Assembly: GCA_029243165.1 (NCBI GenBank) | Contig: JAQWSN010000002.1 | Location: 1-64,000, forward strand | From: Flavobacteriaceae bacterium | GTDB lineage: Bacteria > Bacteroidota > Bacteroidia > Flavobacteriales > Flavobacteriaceae | Length of the DNA: 64,000 nt | Direction of reading: 5' to 3' | Shown here: positions 45,379-54,699 of the stretch, one piece after another | Numbering within the stretch: the first letter of the stretch is position 1 | Layout: every line of letters begins with the position of its first letter | The notes under the pieces: generated by a model | The model's database searches: none | What the model saw: the letters and a program-made list of their open reading frames with translations, nothing else | Told to the model about the DNA's origin: nothing | Program-made: the position numbers and the translations under genes

Positions 45379-46079
45379 GTCACATGATTAGAGTAGAGAA
45401 TCTTTCAAAGAAATATGCAGGACAACTTGTTTTAGATGTTCCTGAACTCCAGATCCCAGCGGGACAACGCTTTGGACTTGTTGGAAATAATGGTGCCGGT
45501 AAAACAACCCTTTTTAGTTTGATACTCGATCTGATAGAAGCAAGTAGTGGCAGTGTATTTAGTAAGGAAATAGACGTACAAAAGAGCGAAGCTTGGAAAC
45601 CTTACACCGCTGCTTTTATTGACGAAAGTTATTTGATTGGCTACTTGACAGTGGAGGAATATTATGCTTTTTTAGCAAATTTAAGAGGAGTTACTAAGGA
45701 AGAAATTGAATCTTGGACTCAAGGCTTTGAATCTTTTTTTAATGGGGAAGTTTTAAATCAAAAAAAATATTTGAGAAATTTTTCAAAAGGAAACCAAAAA
45801 AAAGCAGGAATTGTTGGAGCCTTAATTGGAAAACCGGATCTGGTTGTTTTGGATGAACCGTTCTCTAATTTAGACCCAACCACTCAAATACGACTAAAAA
45901 ACCTGATCCGAGAAGAAGCTGAAAAACACGGCACAACGTTTTTGATTTCTAGTCATGACCTAACTCATGTTACAGAAGTTTGTGATCGGATTGTTCTTTT
46001 GGAAAAAGGGGTTATTGTAAAAGACATTGAAACCACCCCAGAGACACTTAAAGAATTAGAGTCCTATTTTTCAAATTAG
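45375..46079 (+). CDS. ABC transporter ATP-binding protein
   Basis: A 234-residue ATPase with Walker A GNNGAGKTTL, signature NFSKGNQKKAG, Walker B LVVLDEPFSNLDP and the H-loop SSHDL. The signature starts NFSKG rather than LSGGQ, as in many CcmA/drug-efflux-type exporters. It pairs with the DUF5687 membrane protein just upstream; together they form a two-gene exporter. Confidence 0.94.
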   Translation: MSHMIRVENLSKKYAGQLVLDVPELQIPAGQRFGLVGNNGAGKTTLFSLILDLIEASSGSVFSKEIDVQKSEAWKPYTAAFIDESYLIGYLTVEEYYAFLANLRGVTKEEIESWTQGFESFFNGEVLNQKKYLRNFSKGNQKKAGIVGALIGKPDLVVLDEPFSNLDPTTQIRLKNLIREEAEKHGTTFLISSHDLTHVTEVCDRIVLLEKGVIVKDIETTPETLKELESYFSN

Positions 46080-46139
46080 ATGCAACAAACGCATACTAAA
46101 CAAGCGGTTTTTTAGTTAATAACCTATCAGTGGTAGCTT

Positions 46140-48623
46140 ATGTTTAAAAAAGACCTCCTTTTTTTACTTCTTTTATTTCTTATGGGAATAACCTTTTCTT
46201 GTAGCACAACGAAAAAGGGGCTACTTAATGAGAATTATCATGCGCTGACAACAAAGTACAATGTCTTGTTTAACGGAAAAGAAGCATACTCCATAGGAGA
46301 AATGATTTTATCTCAGGCTTTTGAAGAAAACTTTTACGAGCTTTTACCAGTAGAGCCGATTAATTTGAGGGGAGAAAATTTTGATGAAACCACCATTGTT
46401 CCTGGTTTTAATCGAGCAGAGGAAAAAGCAGTCAAGGCGATTCAAAAACACTCTATTAAAATTAATGATAGGCAATACAACAGCCAGATAGACGAGGCCT
46501 ATTTACTTTTGGGTAAGGCACGTTATTTTGACCGCAGATTTTTTCCTGCCCTAGAGGCTTTCAATTTTCTTTTGGAAAGTGGAGCGAATCCAAGTGTTTT
46601 TATCGAAGGCAAAATTTGGAGAGAAAAAACCAACATCCGACTCAACAATGTTGAACTTGCCATAGAGAATCTGAGCCCTTTAGCCCAATCCGTAAGTCCT
46701 AGAAACAAGTTTTATCCCCTAGTCAATGCCACCTTAGCCCAGGCATTTATTCAAATTCAGGAGTTGGATTCCGCCTCAACTTACATCCAAAGGGCAGCAA
46801 CTTACGAGCCCAAGAGAAAGAATAGAGCTCGTTATTTTTTTATTTCTGGACAGCTTTTAGAAGCTTTGAATCTTCAAGATAGCGCCCTTTTGGCCTACAA
46901 AGAAATTGGAGCCCTTAAGCGGAAAGCCCCTAGAAACATTATGATTCAAGCCAAGATTAAAGAAACCCTTTTAGAGCGTTCTTTAGATCCTGAAGAACAA
47001 TTAACTCAGATTGAGCGCTTACTTAAAAACTATGAAAACGAACCTTTTAAACACAGTATTAATAGCGCTATTGCCAAGATGTATCTAGACCAAGGACAAG
47101 ACAGCCTTGCACTAGTGTATTTTGATGAATCTCTTCAAGCCGCAAATATTGATTCGTACACTCAAATTCAAAACTATCAGGACTTAGCAACGTATTATTT
47201 TGATAAAGGCCTCTACATCGAAACGGGAGAGTATTTGGATAAATTACTTCCCTTTTTTGAAGAGTCTTCAACTCGATTCAAACAAATAAACCGTCAACGA
47301 GAAAATTTGTCTGATGTCATTCTTTACGAAGGAACAGTAAAGGAAACAGACAGTCTACTAGAAATTTTGGCGTTGACTAAGGCGGATCAACTCAGCTATT
47401 TCCAATCCTACATTGAAGAAAAACAGTTACGGTCTAGAAAAGAGATGGAAGCAGCTAGCCAGAAAAAAAGATTTCCAATTTTAGGGCGTTCAGAAGCGTC
47501 ATTTTATTTTTACAATCCAAATTTAATTCTACTAGGAAGACAAAATTATTTGGCAAGGTGGGGAGATCGTCCCAATGTTGATAATTGGAGAAGCGCCCTT
47601 GCTTTAGAGAGTATTAGTCGAGAGGAAATAGTATCCTCCGATGCTTTAAAAACAAGTGCAGTTATTGTTCAAGAAACACCTGAAAATTTTGTAGCAGCGT
47701 TACCCCAGACCCTTGAAGAAAAGGATAGTATCACATTATTAAATCACAAAGCCTATTTACAATTGGGCATGATTTACAAAGAAAAATTCAATAATTTTCC
47801 TTTAGCACAAGACCGCTTGGAGCATATTTTATCATTAGAAACCCAGGATGAAATCAAAGTTCAGGCTCTGTATCATTTATACCGTATGGCAGTTGATGAA
47901 AATTCACCAAACCAATTGAAATTTAAAGAAGCACTTGTTGAAGGTTATCCAGAAACACCTTTTGCTCAGCTTATTTCCGATCCAGAAAATTTTGATAATT
48001 CAAAATTAGTGACCCCAGAGGTGCTTTATGAGAACATACTCAAATTATTTCAGCAACAACGTTTTGTTGAAGCCATAGAATCTATTGAGTCTCTTATGGT
48101 TTTGGCAAGTGGAAGTAATATTGAACCTAAAGCGGCGCTGTTAAAAGCGCATATCACGGGAAGACTTAATGGTGTTGAGGCATGGAAAAATGCTTTGGGA
48201 GATGTCATTTTAAATTACAGTGCAACTGATGAAGCTGAAAATGCTAAATTACTATTGGCTGAAATAAAGGCAAACAACGACTTAAAAGAATCAGGAGTAG
48301 TTTATAAAAATTACAAATGGATTTTTCCTTTTTTGGCGGGTGATGAAGAACGAACAAAAGCATTTTTCAAAGAGATTAAGGAAGTTTTACTCACTTCAAA
48401 AAGGCGATGGTCTGTAAGCCTAGACCCTTTTAGTGAAGACTACACATTTGTAGTTGTGCATGGAATTAGAGACCCAGAGGAAGTCAAAAGAATTCAAGGA
48501 AATGTTGGTATATCTGATTTAATCCTTGAAAATAATGAGAATTTTGTAGCTTTAGCTTCCCAATACAGAACCATTTTAAAGAATAAAAACTGGAAAACAT
48601 TTCAAGATGAAAGGAATAGATAG
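46140..48623 (+). CDS. sprE: T9SS/gliding lipoprotein SprE (PorW-like)
   Basis: An 827-residue TPR-rich lipoprotein (signal FLMGITFSCSTTKK). LLNENYHALTTKYNVLFNGKEAY and QIDEAYLLLGKARYFDRRFFPALEAFNFLL are the SprE/PorW hallmarks. SprE is needed for type IX secretion and gliding and sits at the periplasmic face of the outer membrane. Its presence agrees with the T9SS sorting domain on the adhesin at 4026-7769. It overlaps the bactofilin gene by 17 bp. Confidence 0.9.
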   Translation: MFKKDLLFLLLLFLMGITFSCSTTKKGLLNENYHALTTKYNVLFNGKEAYSIGEMILSQAFEENFYELLPVEPINLRGENFDETTIVPGFNRAEEKAVKAIQKHSIKINDRQYNSQIDEAYLLLGKARYFDRRFFPALEAFNFLLESGANPSVFIEGKIWREKTNIRLNNVELAIENLSPLAQSVSPRNKFYPLVNATLAQAFIQIQELDSASTYIQRAATYEPKRKNRARYFFISGQLLEALNLQDSALLAYKEIGALKRKAPRNIMIQAKIKETLLERSLDPEEQLTQIERLLKNYENEPFKHSINSAIAKMYLDQGQDSLALVYFDESLQAANIDSYTQIQNYQDLATYYFDKGLYIETGEYLDKLLPFFEESSTRFKQINRQRENLSDVILYEGTVKETDSLLEILALTKADQLSYFQSYIEEKQLRSRKEMEAASQKKRFPILGRSEASFYFYNPNLILLGRQNYLARWGDRPNVDNWRSALALESISREEIVSSDALKTSAVIVQETPENFVAALPQTLEEKDSITLLNHKAYLQLGMIYKEKFNNFPLAQDRLEHILSLETQDEIKVQALYHLYRMAVDENSPNQLKFKEALVEGYPETPFAQLISDPENFDNSKLVTPEVLYENILKLFQQQRFVEAIESIESLMVLASGSNIEPKAALLKAHITGRLNGVEAWKNALGDVILNYSATDEAENAKLLLAEIKANNDLKESGVVYKNYKWIFPFLAGDEERTKAFFKEIKEVLLTSKRRWSVSLDPFSEDYTFVVVHGIRDPEEVKRIQGNVGISDLILENNENFVALASQYRTILKNKNWKTFQDERNR

Positions 48624-48990
48624 TAATGGTCAGTACAGTAAAATAGACCAAAACACCTCACTCAAAGGTTCCCTGAAAGCAAAAACTGACATCCGAATAG
48701 ATGGTAAGGTTGAAGGGAATGTTGAGACTTCAGGCAAAGTAATTTTAGGAAAGGAAGCTAAAGTTGTTGGAGAAGTTTCGTGTACGAATGCAGAAATAGA
48801 AGGTCTTTTTAAAGGCAAAATTAACGTATCTGGTATTTTGAGCTTGAAATCAACATGTAATGTAGAGGGCGAGGTAAGAACTCAAAAGCTAATCGTTGAG
48901 GCTGGTGCAACTTTCAATGCACAGTGCAAAATGCAATCTGCCGAAGAAGGAGTCAAAAAGCTAACGGACACTCATGAAAAAACAGCCTAA
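48607..48990 (+). CDS. Bactofilin (polymer-forming cytoskeletal protein)
   Basis: A 127-residue protein built of short beta-helix rungs (IDGKVEGNVETSGKVILGKEAKVVGEVSCTNAEIEGLFKGK), the bactofilin fold. Bactofilins self-assemble into filaments that position cell-wall or membrane proteins. It overlaps sprE upstream and atpZ downstream by 17 bp each, a compact operon. Confidence 0.92.
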   Translation: MKGIDSNGQYSKIDQNTSLKGSLKAKTDIRIDGKVEGNVETSGKVILGKEAKVVGEVSCTNAEIEGLFKGKINVSGILSLKSTCNVEGEVRTQKLIVEAGATFNAQCKMQSAEEGVKKLTDTHEKTA

Positions 48991-49183
48991 TAAAGGGCTT
49001 ATTTTTTCAAGTTTAGCCTTTCAAATCGCCATTATCATGTTCGGGGCTATTAAGCTAGGGTCTTATCTAGACAAGACATTTAATTTATCGAATAAAGCTG
49101 CAACTCTAGCCGTTTCTGCCTTTGGTTTAGTAGCAGTTGTTTGGCTCGTCTATCAGCAAAGCAAAAAATTCTGGGACAGTTGA
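48974..49183 (+). CDS. AtpZ/AtpI family ATP synthase accessory protein
   Basis: A 69-residue protein with two transmembrane helices (GLIFSSLAFQIAIIMFGAIKLG and AATLAVSAFGLVAVVWLVYQ), the AtpZ/AtpI layout. These proteins help c-ring assembly or Mg2+ supply for the F-type ATP synthase. It shares TGATG with the next gene. Confidence 0.85.
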   Translation: MKKQPNKGLIFSSLAFQIAIIMFGAIKLGSYLDKTFNLSNKAATLAVSAFGLVAVVWLVYQQSKKFWDS

Positions 49184-49542
49184 TGAAAAATCTATTCTTT
49201 TTTTTAGGACTACTCTTTGCCTTAATGGGCTTGGGTCTATTCCTTCACCTGCAAGTAAATCCAGTTGCCAAAATCTTTATTATCCAAAGCTATTGCATTA
49301 ACACTTCATTAGCTTTAGCAGCATTGTTGTTGTTAGGATGGGGAATCAATAAAAAGAAATCCAATTTAGCGGTATTATACCTTGTCACAGTTGCATTAAA
49401 ATTCTGCGCCTATTTTCTTTTTTTTTACCCAAAGTTTCACTGGGATGGGGAACTAAATCGTCAAGAGTTTTTTATCTTCTTTGCTCCCTATTCACTGGGG
49501 TTGCTAATGGAAATCATTTTTTTAGCAAGACGTTACAAGTAA
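49183..49542 (+). CDS. Small membrane protein of the atp cluster (DUF6168-like)
   Basis: A 119-residue protein with four predicted transmembrane helices and no catalytic motif. Position between atpZ and atpB is where Bacteroidota often carry a DUF6168 protein, so that is the tentative label; AtpI-like function is possible. ATG 49183 overlaps the atpZ stop (TGATG). Confidence 0.65.
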   Translation: MKNLFFFLGLLFALMGLGLFLHLQVNPVAKIFIIQSYCINTSLALAALLLLGWGINKKKSNLAVLYLVTVALKFCAYFLFFYPKFHWDGELNRQEFFIFFAPYSLGLLMEIIFLARRYK

Positions 49543-49658
49543 AAGAAATTTTAAATCTGGAGAGTCTTTAGTAGGGCGTTTTCTAGACTTAGAAGCACCT
49601 CCTTTTTAAAAGAATTTCAAAAAACTATTTAATTGTTTCTTTATTTCTTTGAAAGCCT

Positions 49659-49666
49659 TACATTTG
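49659..49666 (+). promoter_or_regulatory. -7 box TACATTTG of the atpBEFHAG operon
   Basis: An exact TAnnTTTG match 34 nt before the atpB ATG, in a 158-bp gap. It suggests that the structural ATP synthase genes have their own promoter apart from sprE-bactofilin-atpZ. Confidence 0.65.
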
Positions 49667-49700
49667 CAGCGCTGAAAAACACTATTTAGAAACACGTTTT

Positions 49701-50801
49701 ATGCCATCAGTGCTTAACAAAATTTACTTCTTTTCTGTCCTCCTGACTGCATTATTCTCAGCACCCAATTTTCTGTATGCTAAAGAAGACAATCCCTCCA
49801 AAGATTTAAAAACGGAGATCAAAGAATACATTACTCATCACCTTGAGGACGCGTACGACTTTAGCTTATTTTCTTACACTAACAGTGAAGGAGAGCACAT
49901 TTATGTCGGGATCCCATTACCTGTAATTTTATGGGATGAAGGGCTTCAGGTTTTTTCATCTTCCAAACTTCATCATGGAGAAGAGGTTGCTCAGGTAGGT
50001 TCAAATTACTACAAACTTGAACATGGAAAAATATACAAAACGAATGCTCAGGGAACGATTAACTACGATGAAACACATCACGCAACAAATGTTGCTCCAC
50101 TAGATTTATCAATTACCAAAGGGGTCGTTAGTATGTTATTTATTGCCTCATTAATGTTTTGGTTGTTTCATTCGCTTGCTAAATCATACGCAGAGAATAA
50201 AGGTGTCCCCTCAGGAATAGGTCGCTTTTTTGAGCCAATCGTACTTTACATACGCGACGATATTGCAAGACCGAACATTGGAGAGAAAAAGTACATGAAG
50301 TACATGAATTTTTTACTTACGGTATTTTTCTTTGTTTGGTTTTTGAATCTTTTAGGACTTACGCCTCTTGGAGTAAACGTAACGGGAAATATTGCGATTA
50401 CTTTTGGACTGGCTCTTTTGACCTTTTTGATTACAAATTTTACAGGAACAAAAGACTACTGGTTACACCTTTTCGATCCTTTAGGAAGTTCCATGAAATG
50501 GTATGCAAAAATTCCACTTTACGTCATTTTGATCCCGATTGAAGTGTTGGGGATCTTCATCAAGCCCTTTTCATTGCTCATACGGCTGTACGCAAACATG
50601 CAAGCAGGACATATCGTTTTGATGAGTTTGATCGGGTTAATGTTTATTTTTAAAAGTTGGTTGGGAAGCCCATTGTCCTTTGGATTGGCCTTCGCAATTT
50701 CATTGATAGAATTGTTAGTGGCTTTGTTACAAGCCTACATATTTACGATGCTTTCTGCTCTCTATTTTGGTTTTGCCGCAGAGGAACATGAGCATCATTA
50801 A
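49701..50801 (+). CDS. atpB: F1Fo ATP synthase subunit a
   Basis: A 366-residue proton-channel subunit. Like other Bacteroidota a subunits it has a long N-terminal extension with a signal-like segment (about 1-27) and a polar periplasmic part before the first core helix at about 140. The core has SLLIRLYANMQAGHIV, where the Arg faces the c-ring, and the last helices AFAISLIELLVALLQAYIF. Confidence 0.95.
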   Translation: MPSVLNKIYFFSVLLTALFSAPNFLYAKEDNPSKDLKTEIKEYITHHLEDAYDFSLFSYTNSEGEHIYVGIPLPVILWDEGLQVFSSSKLHHGEEVAQVGSNYYKLEHGKIYKTNAQGTINYDETHHATNVAPLDLSITKGVVSMLFIASLMFWLFHSLAKSYAENKGVPSGIGRFFEPIVLYIRDDIARPNIGEKKYMKYMNFLLTVFFFVWFLNLLGLTPLGVNVTGNIAITFGLALLTFLITNFTGTKDYWLHLFDPLGSSMKWYAKIPLYVILIPIEVLGIFIKPFSLLIRLYANMQAGHIVLMSLIGLMFIFKSWLGSPLSFGLAFAISLIELLVALLQAYIFTMLSALYFGFAAEEHEHH

Positions 50802-50853
50802 AAGAACACACAATTATGTGTACAAAGAGAATGTTTAATTTAAATTTATAACT

Positions 50854-51045
50854 ATGGAAATTCCAGTAATGGTAGGTGCCGGTTTAGTAGTAATCGGAGT
50901 AGGTATGGGAATCGGTAGAATCGGTGGTTCTGCAATGGAGGCAATTGGTCGCCAACCTGATGCTTACGGTAAAATTCAAACAGCAATGTTAATTGCTGCA
51001 GCTCTTGTAGAGGGAATTGGATTTGCTGCTTTATTTGCAGTGTAA
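50854..51045 (+). CDS. atpE: F1Fo ATP synthase subunit c
   Basis: A 63-residue two-helix hairpin. GRIGGSAMEAIGRQPD is the loop region and AAALVEGIGFAALF holds the ion-binding Glu. The residues around it (VEGIG) lack the Gln...Glu-Ser/Thr pattern of sodium-coupled rings, so protons are the likely coupling ion. Confidence 0.96.
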   Translation: MEIPVMVGAGLVVIGVGMGIGRIGGSAMEAIGRQPDAYGKIQTAMLIAAALVEGIGFAALFAV

Positions 51046-51091
51046 ACAAATCACTGCCGCTTTGAGGCAGTTTAACGCAAAGTTTTAAACG

Positions 51092-51592
51092 ATGGAGAAA
51101 TTAATTAGTGAATTTTCTGTAGGTCTGTTTTTTTGGCAAACAATGATTTTCGTAGGGCTGTTGTTTCTTTTAAGAAAATATGCCTGGGGACCCATTTTAG
51201 GAGCGGTCAACGAAAGAGAAACTTCAATCAAAGACGCTTTGGCTTCAGCAGAGGCTGCCCGTGCTGAGATGGAGACTCTACAATCGGATAACCAGCGAAT
51301 CTTAAAGGAAGCTCGTGCAGAAAAAGAAGCCTTACTCAAGGAGGCACGAAATACTCGTGCTGATTTGATCAATACGGCAAAAGAAGAAGCACAAGAGGAA
51401 GCCCAAAAAATTCTTGCTCAGGCCCAAGAAGCCATCCAAAACGAGAAGCGTGCTGCGATTAGCGAGCTGAAAGAACAAGTTGGTTCCATTGCGATGGATA
51501 TTGCTGAAAAAGTGCTTCAAAAGGAGTTAGAAAGTAAAGACAAACAAGTAGAATTGATCGATCAATTGTTGAAAGACTCTAATCTAAAATAA
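51092..51592 (+). CDS. atpF: F1Fo ATP synthase subunit b
   Basis: A 166-residue stator subunit: one N-terminal membrane helix (VGLFFWQTMIFVGLLFLLRKY), then a long Ala/Glu/Lys coiled coil (KEARAEKEALLKEAR) typical of the b-dimer. Its stop codon overlaps the atpH start by one base. Confidence 0.95.
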   Translation: MEKLISEFSVGLFFWQTMIFVGLLFLLRKYAWGPILGAVNERETSIKDALASAEAARAEMETLQSDNQRILKEARAEKEALLKEARNTRADLINTAKEEAQEEAQKILAQAQEAIQNEKRAAISELKEQVGSIAMDIAEKVLQKELESKDKQVELIDQLLKDSNLK

Positions 51593-52137
51593 TGAAAGGA
51601 ACACGCGCTTCACTTCGTTACGCTAAGGCAGCTTTAGCATTTGCTGAAGAGGCAAAATCGTCCCATTTGGTTGCTAATGATATGCAGTCACTAATGGAGA
51701 TGATAAAAGCGAACAGTGAATTGAGTTCTGTTCTCGAAAATCCAATGTTAGCAGCGGAAAAGAAAGAAGTAGTACTGAATGAAATCATGCCCAAGGCAAG
51801 TGAGCAGACCAAGCAGGTTTTTTCATTATTGGCTACCAACAACCGTATGGAAATTTTAGGTCCTACTTGCGAACATTACTTGAAGCTGTACGCTTTTCAA
51901 AACGGAGAAGTAAAAGCCACGGTTACAACCGCAATTCCACTAACTGCAGACTTAGAAAATCAAGTTTTGCACGAAGCGAAAAAACTTTCGGACAAGAAAG
52001 CAATTCTGGAGAATAAGATTGATCCTTCAATTATTGGAGGGTTTATTCTCAAAATAGGTGACATGCAGTATGATGCGAGTGTATCAAATCAGCTGAAAGC
52101 AATTAAAACATCATTAACAAAAACGAATTCGATCTAA
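51592..52137 (+). CDS. atpH: F1Fo ATP synthase subunit delta
   Basis: A 181-residue protein: N-terminal helical domain (TRASLRYAKAALAFAEE) and the C-terminal signature NKIDPSIIGGFILKIGDMQYDASVSNQLKAI. It links the b stator to the F1 head. Confidence 0.95.
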   Translation: MKGTRASLRYAKAALAFAEEAKSSHLVANDMQSLMEMIKANSELSSVLENPMLAAEKKEVVLNEIMPKASEQTKQVFSLLATNNRMEILGPTCEHYLKLYAFQNGEVKATVTTAIPLTADLENQVLHEAKKLSDKKAILENKIDPSIIGGFILKIGDMQYDASVSNQLKAIKTSLTKTNSI

Positions 52138-52149
52138 ATTACATTGATC

Positions 52150-53727
52150 ATGGCAGACGTAAATCCCGCTGAAGTTTCAGCAATATTAAAAAAGCAATTA
52201 GCCGGCTACACTTCCGGAACCTCATTGGATGAGGTGGGCACTGTGTTAGAAGTAGGTGACGGTATTGCACGTGTATTTGGTCTTTCAAATGCACAATATG
52301 GAGAATTGGTTTCTTTTGACAATAACCTCGAAGGGATGGTTCTTAATTTAGAAGAAGACCACGTAGGGGTAGTACTTCTTGGAGCTTCCAAAGGAGTCAA
52401 AGAAGGAGACACTGTTAAACGTACTCAAAGGATTGCTTCAATTAATGTTGGAGAAGGTGTTGTGGGTCGTGTAGTGAATACTTTAGGCCACCCGATAGAT
52501 GGCAAAGGGGGAATTGAAGGAGAAGTTTTTGAAATGCCATTAGAGCGAAAAGCTCCAGGTGTAATTTTCCGTCAACCTGTAAATGAACCTCTACAGACTG
52601 GAATCAAATCGATTGATGCGATGATTCCTGTGGGGCGTGGTCAAAGAGAATTGGTTATTGGTGACCGTCAAACGGGAAAAACTACGGTTTGTATCGATAC
52701 CATTTTGAATCAAAAAGAATTTTACGATGCCGGAGAACCCGTTTACTGTGTTTATGTTGCCATAGGACAAAAAGCATCTACCGTTGCAGGAATCGCAAAA
52801 ACACTGGAAGATAAAGGGGCAATGGCCTACACAACCATAGTTGCTGCAAACGCCTCAGATCCAGCTCCTATGCAAGTGTATGCTCCTTTTGCTGGGGCTG
52901 CTATCGGAGAATACTTTAGAGATACAGGACGACCCGCATTAATTATTTATGACGATTTGTCTAAGCAAGCTGTCGCTTATCGTGAGGTTTCACTATTGTT
53001 AAGAAGACCTCCAGGACGAGAAGCGTATCCAGGAGATGTTTTTTACTTGCATTCCCGTTTGTTAGAGCGTGCAGCTAAAGTAATTAACGACGACAACATC
53101 GCTAAAGAGATGAACGATCTTCCAACCTCCCTAAAAGATAAGGTTAAAGGAGGAGGATCACTTACGGCTTTGCCGATTATTGAAACCCAAGCCGGAGACG
53201 TTTCAGCTTACATTCCTACCAATGTGATTTCAATTACTGATGGACAGATTTTCTTAGAGTCAGATTTATTTAACTCAGGTGTACGTCCAGCAATTAACGT
53301 TGGGATATCAGTATCTCGTGTAGGAGGTTCTGCTCAGATTAAATCCATGAAAAAAGTAGCAGGAACACTGAAATTAGACCAGGCTCAGTTTCGTGAATTA
53401 GAAGCGTTTGCTAAATTTGGATCGGATCTAGATGCTGCGACTTTAAATGTGATCGAAAAAGGAAAGCGTAATGTGGAAATTTTAAAACAAGCGCAAAACG
53501 ATCCCTTCACAGTGGAAGATCAAGTGGCAATTATTTATGCGGGGTCTAAAAACTTACTTAGATCCGTACCTGTAGAAAGTGTTAAAGCATTTGAGCAATC
53601 TTTTTTAGAAACCCTTCGCAAAAAGCACAGTGAAACGCTGGCAGAATTAAAAGCAGGAAAACTTACTGATCAGGTTCTGGATGTATTAAATGCAGTAGCC
53701 AAAGAAACCGCTAAACAATTCGCATAA
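52150..53727 (+). CDS. atpA: F1Fo ATP synthase subunit alpha
   Basis: A 525-residue F1 subunit with the nucleotide-binding P-loop GDRQTGKT at about residue 170 and the alpha signature [18 protein letters not shown] 52150 matches the usual [10 protein letters not shown] start; a TTG two codons up is ignored. It is non-catalytic but essential in the alpha3-beta3 hexamer. Confidence 0.97.
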   Translation: MADVNPAEVSAILKKQLAGYTSGTSLDEVGTVLEVGDGIARVFGLSNAQYGELVSFDNNLEGMVLNLEEDHVGVVLLGASKGVKEGDTVKRTQRIASINVGEGVVGRVVNTLGHPIDGKGGIEGEVFEMPLERKAPGVIFRQPVNEPLQTGIKSIDAMIPVGRGQRELVIGDRQTGKTTVCIDTILNQKEFYDAGEPVYCVYVAIGQKASTVAGIAKTLEDKGAMAYTTIVAANASDPAPMQVYAPFAGAAIGEYFRDTGRPALIIYDDLSKQAVAYREVSLLLRRPPGREAYPGDVFYLHSRLLERAAKVINDDNIAKEMNDLPTSLKDKVKGGGSLTALPIIETQAGDVSAYIPTNVISITDGQIFLESDLFNSGVRPAINVGISVSRVGGSAQIKSMKKVAGTLKLDQAQFRELEAFAKFGSDLDAATLNVIEKGKRNVEILKQAQNDPFTVEDQVAIIYAGSKNLLRSVPVESVKAFEQSFLETLRKKHSETLAELKAGKLTDQVLDVLNAVAKETAKQFA

Positions 53728-53730
53728 AAC

Positions 53731-54594
53731 ATGGCAAACCTTAAGGAAATACGGAATAGAATAGCATCAGTTTCTTCAACGATGCAGATTACCAGTGCCA
53801 TGAAAATGGTTTCTGCTGCTAAATTGAAGAAAGCTCAAGATGCCATTACGGCCATGCGTCCTTATGCAAATACACTAACAGAGCTCATTCAAAACTTGAG
53901 TAGTACTCTTGATGGAGACAGCCAAAACCCATTTACTCAGACCCGAAACAAACAGAAAGCACTTATCGTTGCCATAACCTCCAATCGAGGGCTATGTGGC
54001 GCGTTTAATGCAAATATTATTAAAAAAACCCGACAACTTATCGAGGAAGATTTTGCTCAGCAACAGGTTTCGTTGATTACCATCGGAAAAAAAGGGTCTG
54101 AAGTCCTAGAAAAAACAGGTAAAATTAGCGCAACTCACGATGCTGTTTTTGATGATTTGAACTATGAAAATGTAGGAAAAATCGCACAAGAAATCATGGA
54201 TCAGTTTGCAGAAGCTACCTTTGATGAAGTTGTCATTGTGTACAATCGCTTTAAAAATGCAGCAACACAAATTGTTCAGGTAGAACCCTATTTACCAATC
54301 GTTGCTGAATCCAGTGAGACCCAGACCTCAAGTGCAGATTATATTTTTGAGCCCTCAAAATCCGAAATAGTTAATGATCTTCTCCCCAAGTCATTAAAAA
54401 TGCAGCTTTACAAAGCCATCAGAGATTCTTTTGCCAGTGAACACGGAGCTCGAATGACTGCAATGCACAAGGCAACCGACAACGCCACGGAGTTACGAGA
54501 TCAGTTGAAGCTAACTTACAACAAAGCGAGACAAGCTGCGATTACAAATGAAATTTTAGAGATTGTTGGAGGAGCAGAAGCCCTCAATAATTAA
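53731..54594 (+). CDS. atpG: F1Fo ATP synthase subunit gamma
   Basis: A 287-residue rotor subunit with the N-terminal coiled coil KEIRNRIASVSSTMQITSAMKMVSAAKL, the central SNRGLCGAFN and the C-terminal MTAMHKATDNATELRDQLKLTYNKARQAAITNEI helix. It is the last atp gene here; atpD and atpC do not follow, so they lie elsewhere, as is usual in Bacteroidota. Confidence 0.96.
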   Translation: MANLKEIRNRIASVSSTMQITSAMKMVSAAKLKKAQDAITAMRPYANTLTELIQNLSSTLDGDSQNPFTQTRNKQKALIVAITSNRGLCGAFNANIIKKTRQLIEEDFAQQQVSLITIGKKGSEVLEKTGKISATHDAVFDDLNYENVGKIAQEIMDQFAEATFDEVVIVYNRFKNAATQIVQVEPYLPIVAESSETQTSSADYIFEPSKSEIVNDLLPKSLKMQLYKAIRDSFASEHGARMTAMHKATDNATELRDQLKLTYNKARQAAITNEILEIVGGAEALNN

Positions 54595-54657
54595 TGATAA
54601 GCAAAGAGGAACCCTCCTAGAAGCTTTACTTGATGTTCGAAATTCCTGCTACGGAGT

Positions 54658-54665
54658 TATTTTTG
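54658..54665 (+). promoter_or_regulatory. -7 box TATTTTTG of the GH18-like gene
   Basis: A TAnnTTTG match 35 nt before ATG 54700, separating this gene from the atp operon. Confidence 0.5.
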
Positions 54666-54699
54666 TTAATTTATTTATCTTAACGCGATGTTTTTCTTA

